Positions 46,520 through 55,840 of a DNA stretch of 64,000 nt are shown here, piece by piece. This DNA is from Mongoliitalea daihaiensis. Lineage in GTDB: Bacteria; Bacteroidota; Bacteroidia; Cytophagales; Cyclobacteriaceae. Location of the stretch: the NCBI RefSeq assembly GCF_021596945.1, contig NZ_CP063779.1, positions 1,773,592 to 1,837,591 on the forward strand, in the 5' to 3' direction. Both the position numbers and the translations under genes were made by a program. Positions within the stretch are counted from its first letter, which is position 1. The number at the start of each line of letters is the position of its first letter. The notes under the pieces were generated by a model. The model had not been told where the DNA came from. It ran no database searches and saw only the letters and a program-made list of their open reading frames with translations.

Positions 46520-46562
46520 GATGATGTGTTGAGAGTACAAGATTACTAAAATCTCGGTAGAT

Positions 46563-46773
46563 AAGGAAATGGGGGATATTGGTTGATATCTTGATAATAA
46601 GAAATATCCCCTTGATTGAGATAATATAGAAATAAGAGTTGAAATAATCAGAGGAAGAGATATTATTGATATGGATGGATATTTTTTGATATTCTGCTAT
46701 TGCTCTTTGAAAAGAAATAAGGTAGAAATGCAGATCAGACCCGGCAGGTTTTTAAAACCTGCCGGGTCTGATC
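46563..46773 (-). repeat. Composite element A: palindrome plus helically spaced pentamer repeats
   Basis: Read on the minus strand, the element starts with a palindrome of two perfect 20-bp arms around one base (46733-46773, arms containing GACCCGGCAGG). It continues with ATTTC at 11-bp spacing (46714, 46725), four ATATC at 9-10 bp spacing (46659, 46668, 46678, 46688), ATTTC at 46629 and 46641, and ATATC at 46575 and 46585 (plus-strand positions of the complements). The same order of blocks is seen in element B at 55841-56104, in the opposite orientation. No coding potential. Confidence 0.8.
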
Positions 46774-46942
46774 ACTGATAAATAGCTGTTTAATGTGTTT
46801 CATATTATTTGGAAACTATTGCGGAGATGACTGATTTAACCTAATCTTTGGAGATAATTTCCAACAAAGCCCATCAATAGGGTTGTGGTGTCAATCCTTC
46901 CCATTGAGAATTATCTCGAAATTATTTTGTTTGTCCCTAATA

Positions 46943-47854
46943 GGGGCGTTAGCACTACGGTCTTCGTAGAAAAATAGGGGTAGAATGGAATCAGAGGGGC
47001 GTCAGCCCTGATATCTAGGGGCTACTGCGTAAAATTTTAGATGTTGTGATTATTTCGTTTTGCATTGATCTTCATTGGAATAGTGACCAATGGACAAGAC
47101 ATCAGCGCTACGCGCTTCTTGTGCCACCATCAAAAATCCATGCTATGAAGATAACAGGGCTACGCCCCTTGCCCCCTTTTTTTTAATTGCAATATCATAT
47201 AATCAAATTATTATCAATTATTTGGGTAAAAAAATAGGATTCCGAAAAGAATTGAGCTCTGCTTTAAGGTACAATTTCTACCAGGGGCGTTAGCCCTGCG
47301 GTCTTCGTAGAAAAATAGGGGTAGAATGGAATCAGAGGGGCGTCAGCCCTGATATCTAGGGGCTACTGCGTAAAATTTTAGATGTTGTGATTATTTCGTT
47401 TTGCATTGATTTTCATTGGAATAGTGACCAATGGACAAGACATCAGCGCTACGCGCCTCTCGTACCACCATCAAAAATCCATGCTATGAAGATAACAGGG
47501 CTACGCCCCTTGCCCCCTTTTTTTTAATTGCAATATCATATAATCAAATTATTATCAATTATTTGGGTAAAAAAATAGGATTCCGAAAAGAATTGAGCTC
47601 TGCTTTAAGGTACAATTTCTACCAGGGGCGTTAGCCCTGCGGTCTTCGTAGAAAAATAGGGGTAGAATGGAATCAGAGGGGCGTCAGCCCTGATATCTTG
47701 GAGCTACTGCGTAAAATTTTAGATGTTGTGATTATTTCGTTTTGCATTGATCTTCATTGGAATAGTGATCAATGGACAAGACATCAGCGCTACGCGCTTC
47801 TCGTACCACCATCAAAAATCCATGCTATGAAGACAACAGGGCTATGCCCGTTGC
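46943..47854. repeat. 341-bp tandem repeat, 2.7 copies
   Basis: Three near-identical units start at 46943, 47284 and 47625; the last stops after about 230 bp, at 47854. The period is exactly 341 bp, shown by the identical ATGGACAAGAC words at 47090, 47431 and 47772. Each unit holds GGGGCG(T)TAGC-type words twice in one orientation and again, inverted, about 70 bp later. The 67-codon frames inside the units arise from the repeat and are not supported as genes. The rest of the 46541-47976 gap holds element A and a short unique stretch. Confidence 0.92.
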
Positions 47855-47976
47855 TTGAAACCCTCATGGAATGATGAAAATTGATTTGCGCCTCATCACC
47901 TCTGCCAAAAACCTACTTGTCTACACTGCGAATTTAATTCTCTTTTTTCCCTATCAAAAACACACTATATTCATCC

Positions 47977-48564
47977 ATGAAAATTTGGCAACCAACTGCG
48001 TCTCAAAAGACCAAATTTATGCTTTATCAAGTTGGGAAGGGGTTTTTCTTTCTTGGGATCTTGGTAGGGATATTTTTTATACTTCGACATCTGATTGGTC
48101 CAGAGACGAGAGAAGAATGGTTTGGTGCGATTTACAATAATCCGACTTTGGTGATGCTGGTTTTTGTTACTTCCGAACATCTTTTTGGTATAGTTCCACC
48201 CGAGATCTTCATGCTTTGGGCATTGGAGACCAAAAGTTTGGGACCCTATTATTTAGCCATTCTCGTGTTATCCGTCATCTCCTACGGGGCTGGGTGGATC
48301 AATTTTAACTTAGGAAGAGCAATTTCCAAGCGCTATGATTTAGAGCATGCAAATAACCGATTTATCCGAAAAAATCTTGCACTCATCAAAGAATATGGAG
48401 CTTACATGGTAATTGTGGCCTCGATCAGCCCATTGCCATTTTCAGCAATTGCACTTTTAGCTGGTTCCAGCGGCATTTCTCAAAAAAAATACTTGCTCAA
48501 CAGTCTTTTCAGGATCCTGCGTTTTTTCGTCTATGCCTATGTGCTTTATAAAATCCAACAGTAA
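47977..48564 (+). CDS. VTT/DedA-like membrane protein
   Basis: A 195-residue inner-membrane protein with about five hydrophobic helices (FFFLGILVGIFFILRHLI; LVMLVFVTSEHLFGIVPPEIFML; YYLAILVLSVISYGAGWINFNLG; YMVIVASISPLPFSAIALLAGSSG). The stretch ISPLPFSAIALLAGSSG near the C terminus resembles the second re-entrant region of VTT (SNARE-associated) proteins, which move phospholipids or undecaprenyl phosphate. It is shorter than DedA and the first VTT motif is weak, so the family call is moderate. It lies between the 341-bp array and uvrA. Confidence 0.68.
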   Translation: MKIWQPTASQKTKFMLYQVGKGFFFLGILVGIFFILRHLIGPETREEWFGAIYNNPTLVMLVFVTSEHLFGIVPPEIFMLWALETKSLGPYYLAILVLSVISYGAGWINFNLGRAISKRYDLEHANNRFIRKNLALIKEYGAYMVIVASISPLPFSAIALLAGSSGISQKKYLLNSLFRILRFFVYAYVLYKIQQ

Positions 48565-48601
48565 TTTCACCAACAAATTACCAATTCATGTGTTGAATGG
48601 G

Positions 48602-48609
48602 TAACTTTG
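48602..48609 (+). promoter_or_regulatory. Candidate uvrA -7 box immediately before the start codon
   Basis: TAACTTTG matches TAnnTTTG and ends 6 bp before the ATG at 48616. If used, the transcript would start at or next to the start codon (leaderless). No clear -33 box. Confidence 0.35.
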
Positions 48610-48615
48610 CCCGTT

Positions 48616-51441
48616 ATGAATGCTACCATTGCTACTCCTGTAGATCAGATCGATCAGTTAGATCCCAAAGAATATATCATTATCAAAAATGCCCGCGTCA
48701 ATAACTTGAAGGGGGTAAGTTTGGCAATTCCCCGAAATAAATTGGTGGTAGTGACTGGACTATCTGGTTCAGGTAAATCATCCCTTGCCTTTGACACCTT
48801 ATTTGCCGAAGGACAGCGGATGTACGTAGAGTCTTTGAGTTCTTATGCTCGACAATTTTTGGGCAGAATGGAAAAGCCTGACGTGGAGTACATCAAAGGA
48901 GTCTCTCCCGCCATCGCTATCCAACAAAAGGTCACGACTAAAAATCCTCGCTCTACTGTCGGTACTACCACAGAAATCTACGATTACCTCAAATTACTTT
49001 TCAGTAGAATAGGCAAAACCATCTCCCCAATCAGCGGTGATGAAGTCAAACACCATACTGTGACTGATGTAGTGGACTTTGTCTTAAGTTTTGAAGAAGG
49101 TCAAAAGGTGATGATTTCCTGTCCTTTGCAGATCCCTTTTGGGCGTACCTTGGCGCAAGAATTGGAATTGCTCCTTCAGAAAGGTTATACTCGAATTTTG
49201 ATCGATGGAGAGGCGTATTTTGTAGAGGACTTACTTGAAAATAAGGATATTCCTAAAGGAACTATTGATATCTTGATCGACCGAGCCTCGGTCAAAAAGG
49301 AGGATGAAGACAACCAATTCAGAATTGCTGATTCGGTGCAGACAGCTTTTTTTGAGGGGCATGGAGAATGTACGATCACGGTGCCAGGGGAAGTCACCCG
49401 CACCTTTTCTGATAAATTTGAATTGGATGGAATGGGATTCGAGTTGCCTTCGGTTAACTTTTTTTCCTTCAATAATCCTTATGGAGCTTGTAAAACCTGC
49501 GAAGGCTTTGGCTCAGTATTGGGTATTGATCCCGATTTGGTGATCCCTGATAAAAGCATGTCCGTGTTTGAAGGCGCCATTGCACCGTGGAGAGGAGAAA
49601 GCACAGGCAAATGGTTGGAGCCTTTAGTGAAAAAAGGCATCTACTTTGATTTTCCTATCCATCGTGCATATGAAGATCTCAGTCCAGCAGAAAAGGAATT
49701 ACTTTGGACCGGAAATTCACACTTTAAAGGGCTGAATGCATTCTTCGAAGATTTGGAGTCCAAAACTCATAAAATCCAGTATCGCGTGATGCTTTCCCGG
49801 TTTAGAGGAAGAACTACCTGTCCGGATTGTAGAGGAACACGCTTACGAAAGGATGCTTCCTATGTGAAAATCGGAGGTAAATCAATTACCGATTTGGTCC
49901 TGTTGCCGATAGAAAAGGTTTATGCTTTCTTCCAGCAATTGGAAATGACTCCTCAGGAAGAAAAAGTAGCCAAAAGATTACTAAAAGAAATTTCCAACAG
50001 ACTGGAATATATTGACAAAGTTGGTTTAGGCTATCTTACCTTAAACCGCCTCACCTCTTCTTTATCCGGTGGGGAGTATCAACGAATTAAACTAGCCACT
50101 TCCTTGGGTTCTGCACTAGTAGGTTCCATGTATATTTTGGATGAACCAAGCATTGGGCTACATCCGAGAGATACCGATCGACTGATCGAAGTACTGAAGA
50201 CACTGAGAGATTTAGGCAACACGGTTATAGTCGTGGAGCATGAGGAAAAAATCATGCGTGCCGCAGATCAAATCATTGATATCGGTCCTGATGCTGGGGT
50301 GTTGGGAGGTGAACTTGTTTTTCAAGGAAATCTGCAGGAGTTGCTTTCCAGTGCTCAAACCCATACCGCTAGGTATTTGAAAGGAGAGGAGAAAATTCTC
50401 GACAAACTAAATCCGCGAAAGTGGAAAGATTTTATTTTGGTCAAAGGTGCCCGAGAAAACAACCTGAAAAATTTACAAGTGAAATTCCCTCTGAATACCC
50501 TAACCGTGGTGACAGGTGTTTCTGGTTCGGGAAAATCCACGCTTATAAAAAAAGTACTATATCCTGCTTTGGGTAAAACCTTGGGGACCGTATTGGAAGA
50601 AACGGGTAAGTTTGATAAGCTGGAGGGCGATCACAAGAAAATCACCCAAGTGGAATTTGTTGACCAAAATCCTATAGGTAAATCCAGTCGTTCCAATCCA
50701 GTAACCTATGTCAAGGCTTATGACGCTGTGCGGGCGCTATTTGCAGATCAGCCTTTGGCCAAGCAGCGAGGGTATAAGCCTGCCTTTTTCTCTTTCAATG
50801 TGGATGGAGGGAGATGCGAGGCTTGTCAGGGAGAGGGCACTGTGACGGTTGAAATGCAGTTTATGGCCGATATTCACCTGACTTGTGAGAGCTGCAAAGG
50901 CAAACGATTTAAGAATGAAATCTTGGATATCAAGTATCAGGATAAAGATATTTCGGATGTATTGGCGATGACCATCGATGAAGCAATGGATTTTTTCAAA
51001 GGAAAAACACAAATCATCAACCGCTTACAACCTTTACAGGAAGTAGGATTGGGTTATGTGGGGATGGGGCAGTCTTCCAATACGCTCTCGGGCGGGGAAG
51101 CCCAACGGGTAAAATTAGCCTCGTTTCTTGGAAAAGGTGGAACGAAGGCGGGAGACCATATCCTCTTTGTTTTTGATGAGCCTACTACGGGGCTTCATTT
51201 TCATGATATCCGCAAACTTTTGCATTCCATCCAAGCCTTAATCGATCAAGGGCACTCGGTAATCATTATCGAGCACAATACGGAAGTCATTCAAGCGGCT
51301 GATTGGGTCATTGATTTAGGTCCTGAAGGAGGAGAGCGTGGTGGTAATCTTTGCTTCGAAGGAACACCCGAGGCTATGCTAACCGCCCAAGACAATTACA
51401 CAGCGCACTACTTGCGAGAGACCATCAATTTTGATCGCTGA
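48616..51441 (+). CDS. uvrA: Excinuclease ABC subunit A
   Basis: DNA-damage recognition ATPase of nucleotide excision repair, 941 residues. Two ABC modules: Walker [10 protein letters not shown] near residue 50 with signature [12 protein letters not shown], and Walker [10 protein letters not shown] near 635 with signature [12 protein letters not shown]. Zinc modules are visible as CKTCEGFG plus CPDCRGTRL in the first half and [10 protein letters not shown] plus CESCKGKRF in the second. The ATG at 48616 is preferred over the TTG three codons earlier. The stop overlaps the TRIC gene start (TGATG), so the two are co-transcribed. Confidence 0.96.
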   Translation: MNATIATPVDQIDQLDPKEYIIIKNARVNNLKGVSLAIPRNKLVVVTGLSGSGKSSLAFDTLFAEGQRMYVESLSSYARQFLGRMEKPDVEYIKGVSPAIAIQQKVTTKNPRSTVGTTTEIYDYLKLLFSRIGKTISPISGDEVKHHTVTDVVDFVLSFEEGQKVMISCPLQIPFGRTLAQELELLLQKGYTRILIDGEAYFVEDLLENKDIPKGTIDILIDRASVKKEDEDNQFRIADSVQTAFFEGHGECTITVPGEVTRTFSDKFELDGMGFELPSVNFFSFNNPYGACKTCEGFGSVLGIDPDLVIPDKSMSVFEGAIAPWRGESTGKWLEPLVKKGIYFDFPIHRAYEDLSPAEKELLWTGNSHFKGLNAFFEDLESKTHKIQYRVMLSRFRGRTTCPDCRGTRLRKDASYVKIGGKSITDLVLLPIEKVYAFFQQLEMTPQEEKVAKRLLKEISNRLEYIDKVGLGYLTLNRLTSSLSGGEYQRIKLATSLGSALVGSMYILDEPSIGLHPRDTDRLIEVLKTLRDLGNTVIVVEHEEKIMRAADQIIDIGPDAGVLGGELVFQGNLQELLSSAQTHTARYLKGEEKILDKLNPRKWKDFILVKGARENNLKNLQVKFPLNTLTVVTGVSGSGKSTLIKKVLYPALGKTLGTVLEETGKFDKLEGDHKKITQVEFVDQNPIGKSSRSNPVTYVKAYDAVRALFADQPLAKQRGYKPAFFSFNVDGGRCEACQGEGTVTVEMQFMADIHLTCESCKGKRFKNEILDIKYQDKDISDVLAMTIDEAMDFFKGKTQIINRLQPLQEVGLGYVGMGQSSNTLSGGEAQRVKLASFLGKGGTKAGDHILFVFDEPTTGLHFHDIRKLLHSIQALIDQGHSVIIIEHNTEVIQAADWVIDLGPEGGERGGNLCFEGTPEAMLTAQDNYTAHYLRETINFDR

Positions 51442-52049
51442 TGGAATTTAACCTTCAATATGCCTTTGAGCTTTTAGGAACCTTTGTGTTTGCCATCTCT
51501 GGAGCATTGGCTGTTCGGGATAAAGAGCATGATGTATTTGGGGCTGGATTTACGGGCTTTATAACGGCCATTGGTGGAGGTAGCTTGAGGGATATGTTAT
51601 TGGGTGCTTATCCATTGGTGTGGGTAGGGGACATTTGGGTATTATATGCGATTTTGGCGGGAGTCCTGACAGCATTTATCTTCCCAAGTATCATGTTGAA
51701 GCTTCGAAAAACCATGTTTTTGTTTGATACCTTGGGAATCGCACTTTTCACAGTACTCGGCGTTGAAAAAGCGCTTTCGTTGGGGGTTAGGCCAGAGATT
51801 GCAGCTATTATGGGGATGTTTTCTGCTGTGATGGGAGGGGTTATACGGGATACTTTAGTCAATGAAATCCCCATTTTATTCCGAAAAGAAGTGTATGCCT
51901 CCGCATGTTTGGCAGGGGCGATTTTGTATCTGATTTTGAATTATGTGGGAATTGAGCGGGATTGGAATTTGATTATTTCAGGGTCGTTGATTTTTACCAT
52001 CCGGATCTTAGCAGTGAAGTTTAAGTTAAGCTTGCCGAGACTGGATTAG
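51441..52049 (+). CDS. TRIC/YadS-family (UPF0126) membrane protein
   Basis: A 202-residue seven-helix membrane protein made of two similar halves. The first has FVFAISGALAVRDKEHDVFGAGFTGFITAIGGGSLRDMLLG; the second has LFDTLGIALFTVLGVEKAL and MGMFSAVMGGVIRDTLVNEIP. The repeated GG-x-RD motifs are those of the prokaryotic TRIC cation channels. Ion selectivity here is untested. It begins inside the uvrA stop codon and is followed by a repeat-filled gap. Confidence 0.92.
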   Translation: MEFNLQYAFELLGTFVFAISGALAVRDKEHDVFGAGFTGFITAIGGGSLRDMLLGAYPLVWVGDIWVLYAILAGVLTAFIFPSIMLKLRKTMFLFDTLGIALFTVLGVEKALSLGVRPEIAAIMGMFSAVMGGVIRDTLVNEIPILFRKEVYASACLAGAILYLILNYVGIERDWNLIISGSLIFTIRILAVKFKLSLPRLD

Positions 52050-52051
52050 GG

Positions 52052-52560
52052 GCTCGCGGAAGGCGCGGAATCCACGGAAAGACGGGAAAATTGAACCTTT
52101 GAGGTCTTCTAGACCTCGAAGGTTTTATGTCCACGGATTACACGAATAACACTAATGTTTTTTTGGCTCGCGGAAGAAGCGGAATCCGCAGAAAGAAAGG
52201 GAAATTGAACCTTTGAGGTCTTCTAGACCTCGAAGGTTTGCCACGGATGCACGAATGTTCACCAATAGTTCTTGCGGAATTGGCAGTGTACACTGAAAAA
52301 GTTTAGAAATCAAACATCTAGGGGCGTAGCCTTATGATCTTCGTAGAAATTGATATAGAAGGAGAACTAGAGGGGCGTAGCGCTGATGTCTTGTCCGGCT
52401 AGATGATTTTTAGACACGGATTTAAATGTTGATTTGCAAGGATTTACACAGATGGTTTGCTGTCGCAAATTTGGGCTCGCAGAATGCGCGGAATCCGCAG
52501 AAAGAAAGGGAAATTGAACCTTTGAGGTCTTTCGCTCTTCGTAGATTTTGTGCTCAAAGA
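52052..52560. repeat. 309-bp repeat unit, left cluster
   Basis: Units starting GGCTCGCGGAAG or close variants begin at 52052 (partial, 113 bp), 52165 (full, 309 bp) and 52474 (partial, about 87 bp). Each carries a 14-bp-arm palindrome (AACCTTTGAGGTCT / AGACCTCGAAGGTT) near its front; the full unit also has GTTTGC-TGTC-GCAAA near its end and two AGGGGCGTAGC words in its middle. No gene is supported here. It covers most of the gap between the TRIC gene and the broken beta-propeller gene. Confidence 0.88.
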
Positions 52561-52661
52561 GACTTTTTTAAGCCTAATGACTTAAATAGTCTACAAAAAA
52601 AGATAAAAGATTTTTTGGTGCGATGATATCGAATCTATATTTTTTTAATACTTTACTTAAA

Positions 52662-53728
52662 ATGAAGGGTATAAGGATACAGCTTTTGATTGTTTTTGTG
52701 ATGCTTTTGGCTTCTTGTAAAAAGGCTGAGGTATCAGGGTTATTGACTATTGACGTTACTAAAAATACTGAAAAAGAGCTTGCATTGAGTGATATTTCAG
52801 CATCAGTCATTAAAATATCGCTTGAAAATCATGAAGATGCGTTGATCACAACTATTAAGGAAGTGGTAACGATTGATTCCTATTTTGTTGTCATTACATA
52901 TGATTCCAGAATATTAATTTTCGACCAAGATGGGCTTTTTGTAAATGCTGTAGGGAAAAAAGGGGAAGGTCCTGGTGAACATAGATTTATTTCGGCTTTT
53001 GCCAAGGATGAGGATTCAAGAAAATTTTATGTGGTATCTTCTAAAAAAGTATTGGTGTACAGTTTCGATTTTCAACTGATAGATGAATTTACTTTGGATT
53101 ACTATATCAGCAATTTATCTATTCAAAATAACAACATTTATGTTGTTTCGAATGCCTATGAAATACCAGTGGAGGAGGGGTATGCGACTGAGACATCCCT
53201 CTACGTTTTGGACAAAAATTTTGCTAGTTTGGATACAATTCCACTAAGGAGGGTGGTGAGAAAAGACAGGCAAGCAAGTATTTTGGGCTATAACAAATTT
53301 ATTAGTACAGATGGATTAAATACGTTTATCTATGCTCCAGTAGCTACAAATGAGGGTTTTTTACGGGATACAATTTTTCAACTTGCAGCTAATACGGTAG
53401 TTCCTTACGCTAAATTACGTTTTGCTGAGCCACATGTAGATGAGAAGGGTATCAAAAAATATTGGATTGCCAATATTTTTTCAACAGCCAACTATTTGGG
53501 TGCTCACTATTATAAGGAGGCTAACGATATTCATTTTTTTTTTATGACAGAAATACCTCAAAGGGATTTAATTTCAAAGGTGGGCCGTTGGATGATGAAG
53601 GGGATGTGGTTGTCCTTAATTTGCTAGATGCCAGTACTGATACATTTTACTATGTGAAGACAGATACTTATGCTGATGTGGCAAATGAAGAACAAAACCC
53701 AATTATCGGAATCGTGAAATTGAAGTAA
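52662..53728 (+). pseudogene. 6-bladed beta-propeller lipoprotein gene, frameshifted in a T10 run
   Basis: The frame begins with a lipoprotein signal (MKGIRIQLLIVFVMLLASC) and contains NAVGKKGEGPGEHRF, typical of the 6-bladed beta-propeller lipoproteins of Bacteroidota. At 53534-53543 there is a run of ten T. After it the original frame gives an unrelated tail and stops at 53627. With one extra T the frame continues with DRNTSKGFNF, GGPLDDEGDVVVLNLL and on to a stop at 53726-53728, restoring a protein of 355 residues. The cause may be real inactivation, phase-variable slippage or a sequencing error. The gene lies between two clusters of the same 309-bp repeat. Confidence 0.82.
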
Positions 53729-53752
53729 TTTATTGACTATTGGGATATTTTT

Positions 53753-54450
53753 GGCTCGCGGAAGGCGCAGAATCCACGGAAAGGAAGGGGAATTGAACCT
53801 TTGAGGTCTTGGAGACCTTGAAGGTTTGCCACTGATGCAGGAAAGTTCACCAATAGTTCTCGCAGAATTTGGACTCGACACTGAAAATAGTTTAATAATC
53901 AATCATCTTGGGAAGTAGCCTCATAATTTTAATAGAAATGGATATTGATGGTTGACTAGGGGAGGGGATTGCTGCTATCTTGTCAAGCTAGATGATTGTT
54001 TGACACAGATTTAAATGTTGATATTCACAGATTAACACAGATGGGTTTGCTGTCGCAAACTTGGGCTCGCGGAAGGCGCAGAATCCACGGAAAGGAAGGG
54101 GAATTGAACCTTTGAGGTCTAGGAGGCCTCGAAGGTTTGCCACTGATGTAGGAATGTTAACCAATAGTTCTCGCAGAATTTGCGCTTGACACTGGAAAAA
54201 GTTTAAAATTCAAGCATCTTGGGAAGTAGCCAAATGATTTTAACTGAAATCGATATTGAACTAAGGGAAAGGATTGCTGCTATCTTGTCTAGCTAGATGA
54301 TTTTTTGACACAGATTTAAATGTTGATATTCACAGATTAACACAGATGGGTTTGCTGTCGCAAACTTGGGCTTGCGGGAGGCGCAGAATCCACAGAAAGG
54401 GGATTGAATCTTCGAGGTCTGCAAGACCTCGAAGATTCAGGGACAGCCTG
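53753..54450. repeat. 309-bp repeat unit, right cluster
   Basis: Units begin at 53753 (311 bp), 54064 (305 bp) and 54369 (partial, about 80 bp), in the same orientation as the left cluster. Each has the AACCTTTGAGGTCT-type palindrome; the last copy reads AATCTTCGAGGTCT / AGACCTCGAAGATT with changes on both arms that keep pairing. The GGGGCGTAGC words of the left cluster are decayed here. No gene was seen between 53729 and 54477. Confidence 0.88.
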
Positions 54451-54477
54451 AGGATATATCAATTTTTAAGTGGACGC

Positions 54478-55629
54478 TTATAAATTCAGTTTGATTCTTC
54501 GAAATGCTAATTCATCATCCACATTCAAATAGGACCAAATCATTCCGTCTTTTACAAATGCACTGTGAGGGGTGAAGTCGAGTTTTTCCAAATAGGACTC
54601 TCCTATGAGCTCGAGGTTTTCGTTTAAGACAGTCAGGTAAACGCGGTTTTTGAATTTGGGAGAATCCTCAACATCTGGTGAATAAGAGGGGTTTTTATCG
54701 GAGGTGTATGAAAAGCGATAGAATACCTTTTTTTCCTCATCCCAAATGGGTGCTAGAAAATTGATTTCTTCATAAATCGTTTCTCGTAGTTCTTCCATTG
54801 CCTTTTCGGTTTCCACTTCATCGGGATACCCTCCTTTTTTTCGGGATTTGGTGAGGGTGGGGGTGTAGCTTACTTGCCGTATACTATCGGAGTCCATATC
54901 CAATACATACAAGTCAGCATAGGAGGAATTACTGAAAATGGCTCGAGAACCTACTCTTCGGAGGTTTTTATCCGAACCTGTAATAGATACCATCATATCT
55001 CCTCGCAGGATAATTTTGTAATCCGGGAGTTCTTCGATGCCTGGAAATGTGAGTTTCTTAATGGTTTTCTTATTAAAATCAGTTTTCACCAAGTCGAAGG
55101 TGCCGGCCATCCAATTATTCATTAAGCCCACCATCATAGAACCATTTTCTAAGATAATTGGCTTGGAGTCATAATCTCTTCCTACGTCCAAGCTATCCCC
55201 AGTAAATTCTTCAGATTTGATGCGCAAATCTTGGAGTTTCTTTCCATCCTTGGAAAATAATCCACGACTACCAAAACCACCAATCACGAAATTATTATCG
55301 ACAAGAGCCAACACATTGATAAAAGTATTGCCAACGCCGTCAGGGCCTTCTTTTTCAAATGGGTACTGATTCCGTAATTCCAGGGCATTTAAATCTATTT
55401 CATTGACTTTATTTTGGTCAGGATCCCATAGATACAAGAATTGTTTGTCGGGAGTCATATCTGAGACAAAGAGTCCGTATTTTAAATTCAAGATCTCCTC
55501 TCCTGGATCAACCATGACCGTATCGACGGAAAAGCTTATAGAAGAATAATCAATTTTTTGTTCTGATTCTTTGCTTCCGCAAGAAAAAAGAACCCAACTG
55601 GCTAAAAAGCAAATGAATAGTAATCTCAT
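54478..55629 (-). CDS. DUF4221-like beta-propeller lipoprotein
   Basis: A 383-residue lipoprotein with signal MRLLFICFLASWVLFSC (lipobox LFSC, Cys17). The body has repeated beta-blade stretches (FLYLWDPDQNKVNEIDL; FEKEGPDGVGNTF; FVIGGFGSRGLFSKDGKKL; ADLYVLDMDSDSIRQV), typical of the TolB-like propeller lipoproteins labelled DUF4221. Function is unknown; such proteins are numerous in Bacteroidota and often sit in variable regions. It is convergent with the broken propeller gene and its stop lies directly next to the right repeat cluster. Confidence 0.8.
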   Translation of the reverse strand: MRLLFICFLASWVLFSCGSKESEQKIDYSSISFSVDTVMVDPGEEILNLKYGLFVSDMTPDKQFLYLWDPDQNKVNEIDLNALELRNQYPFEKEGPDGVGNTFINVLALVDNNFVIGGFGSRGLFSKDGKKLQDLRIKSEEFTGDSLDVGRDYDSKPIILENGSMMVGLMNNWMAGTFDLVKTDFNKKTIKKLTFPGIEELPDYKIILRGDMMVSITGSDKNLRRVGSRAIFSNSSYADLYVLDMDSDSIRQVSYTPTLTKSRKKGGYPDEVETEKAMEELRETIYEEINFLAPIWDEEKKVFYRFSYTSDKNPSYSPDVEDSPKFKNRVYLTVLNENLELIGESYLEKLDFTPHSAFVKDGMIWSYLNVDDELAFRRIKLNL

Positions 55630-55840
55630 AGTCCTAAATTTAGTTCGAAAACTAGAGATTTATCAATAATTTTCCAACAATTGGTCTTGTTAAAAAAACT
55701 AATTCGGCTGAGGGTTCACGCAACGGTCGCACCGAACAACGTCACGAGTGCAAGAAGATGCAAAATTAGCTTGGGTGAAAGACCATCCTAATGATAGGTT
55801 CAAAAATAGAAATAAAAATAAGTAGCTATTTATCAACGAG
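55630..55840. other. Non-coding stretch left of element B
   Basis: The gap from 55630 to 56107 contains element B on its right side. Its left part includes a GC-richer segment near 55711-55790 (GGTTCACGCAACGGTCGCACC and following) that looks unlike the AT-rich surroundings and may be a relic of a lost gene or element. No frame or RNA fold is supported. Confidence 0.4.

Noticed and set aside
47090-47634. Two 67-codon open frames (47090-47293 and 47431-47634) starting MDKTSALRAS
   Set aside because: They lie entirely inside the 341-bp tandem units, start in the inverted core of the repeat and have no signal or domain. They repeat because the DNA repeats; no evidence that they are translated.
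46943-47854. CRISPR array
   Set aside because: Units are 341 bp and continuous without spacers; no cas gene lies in the window.
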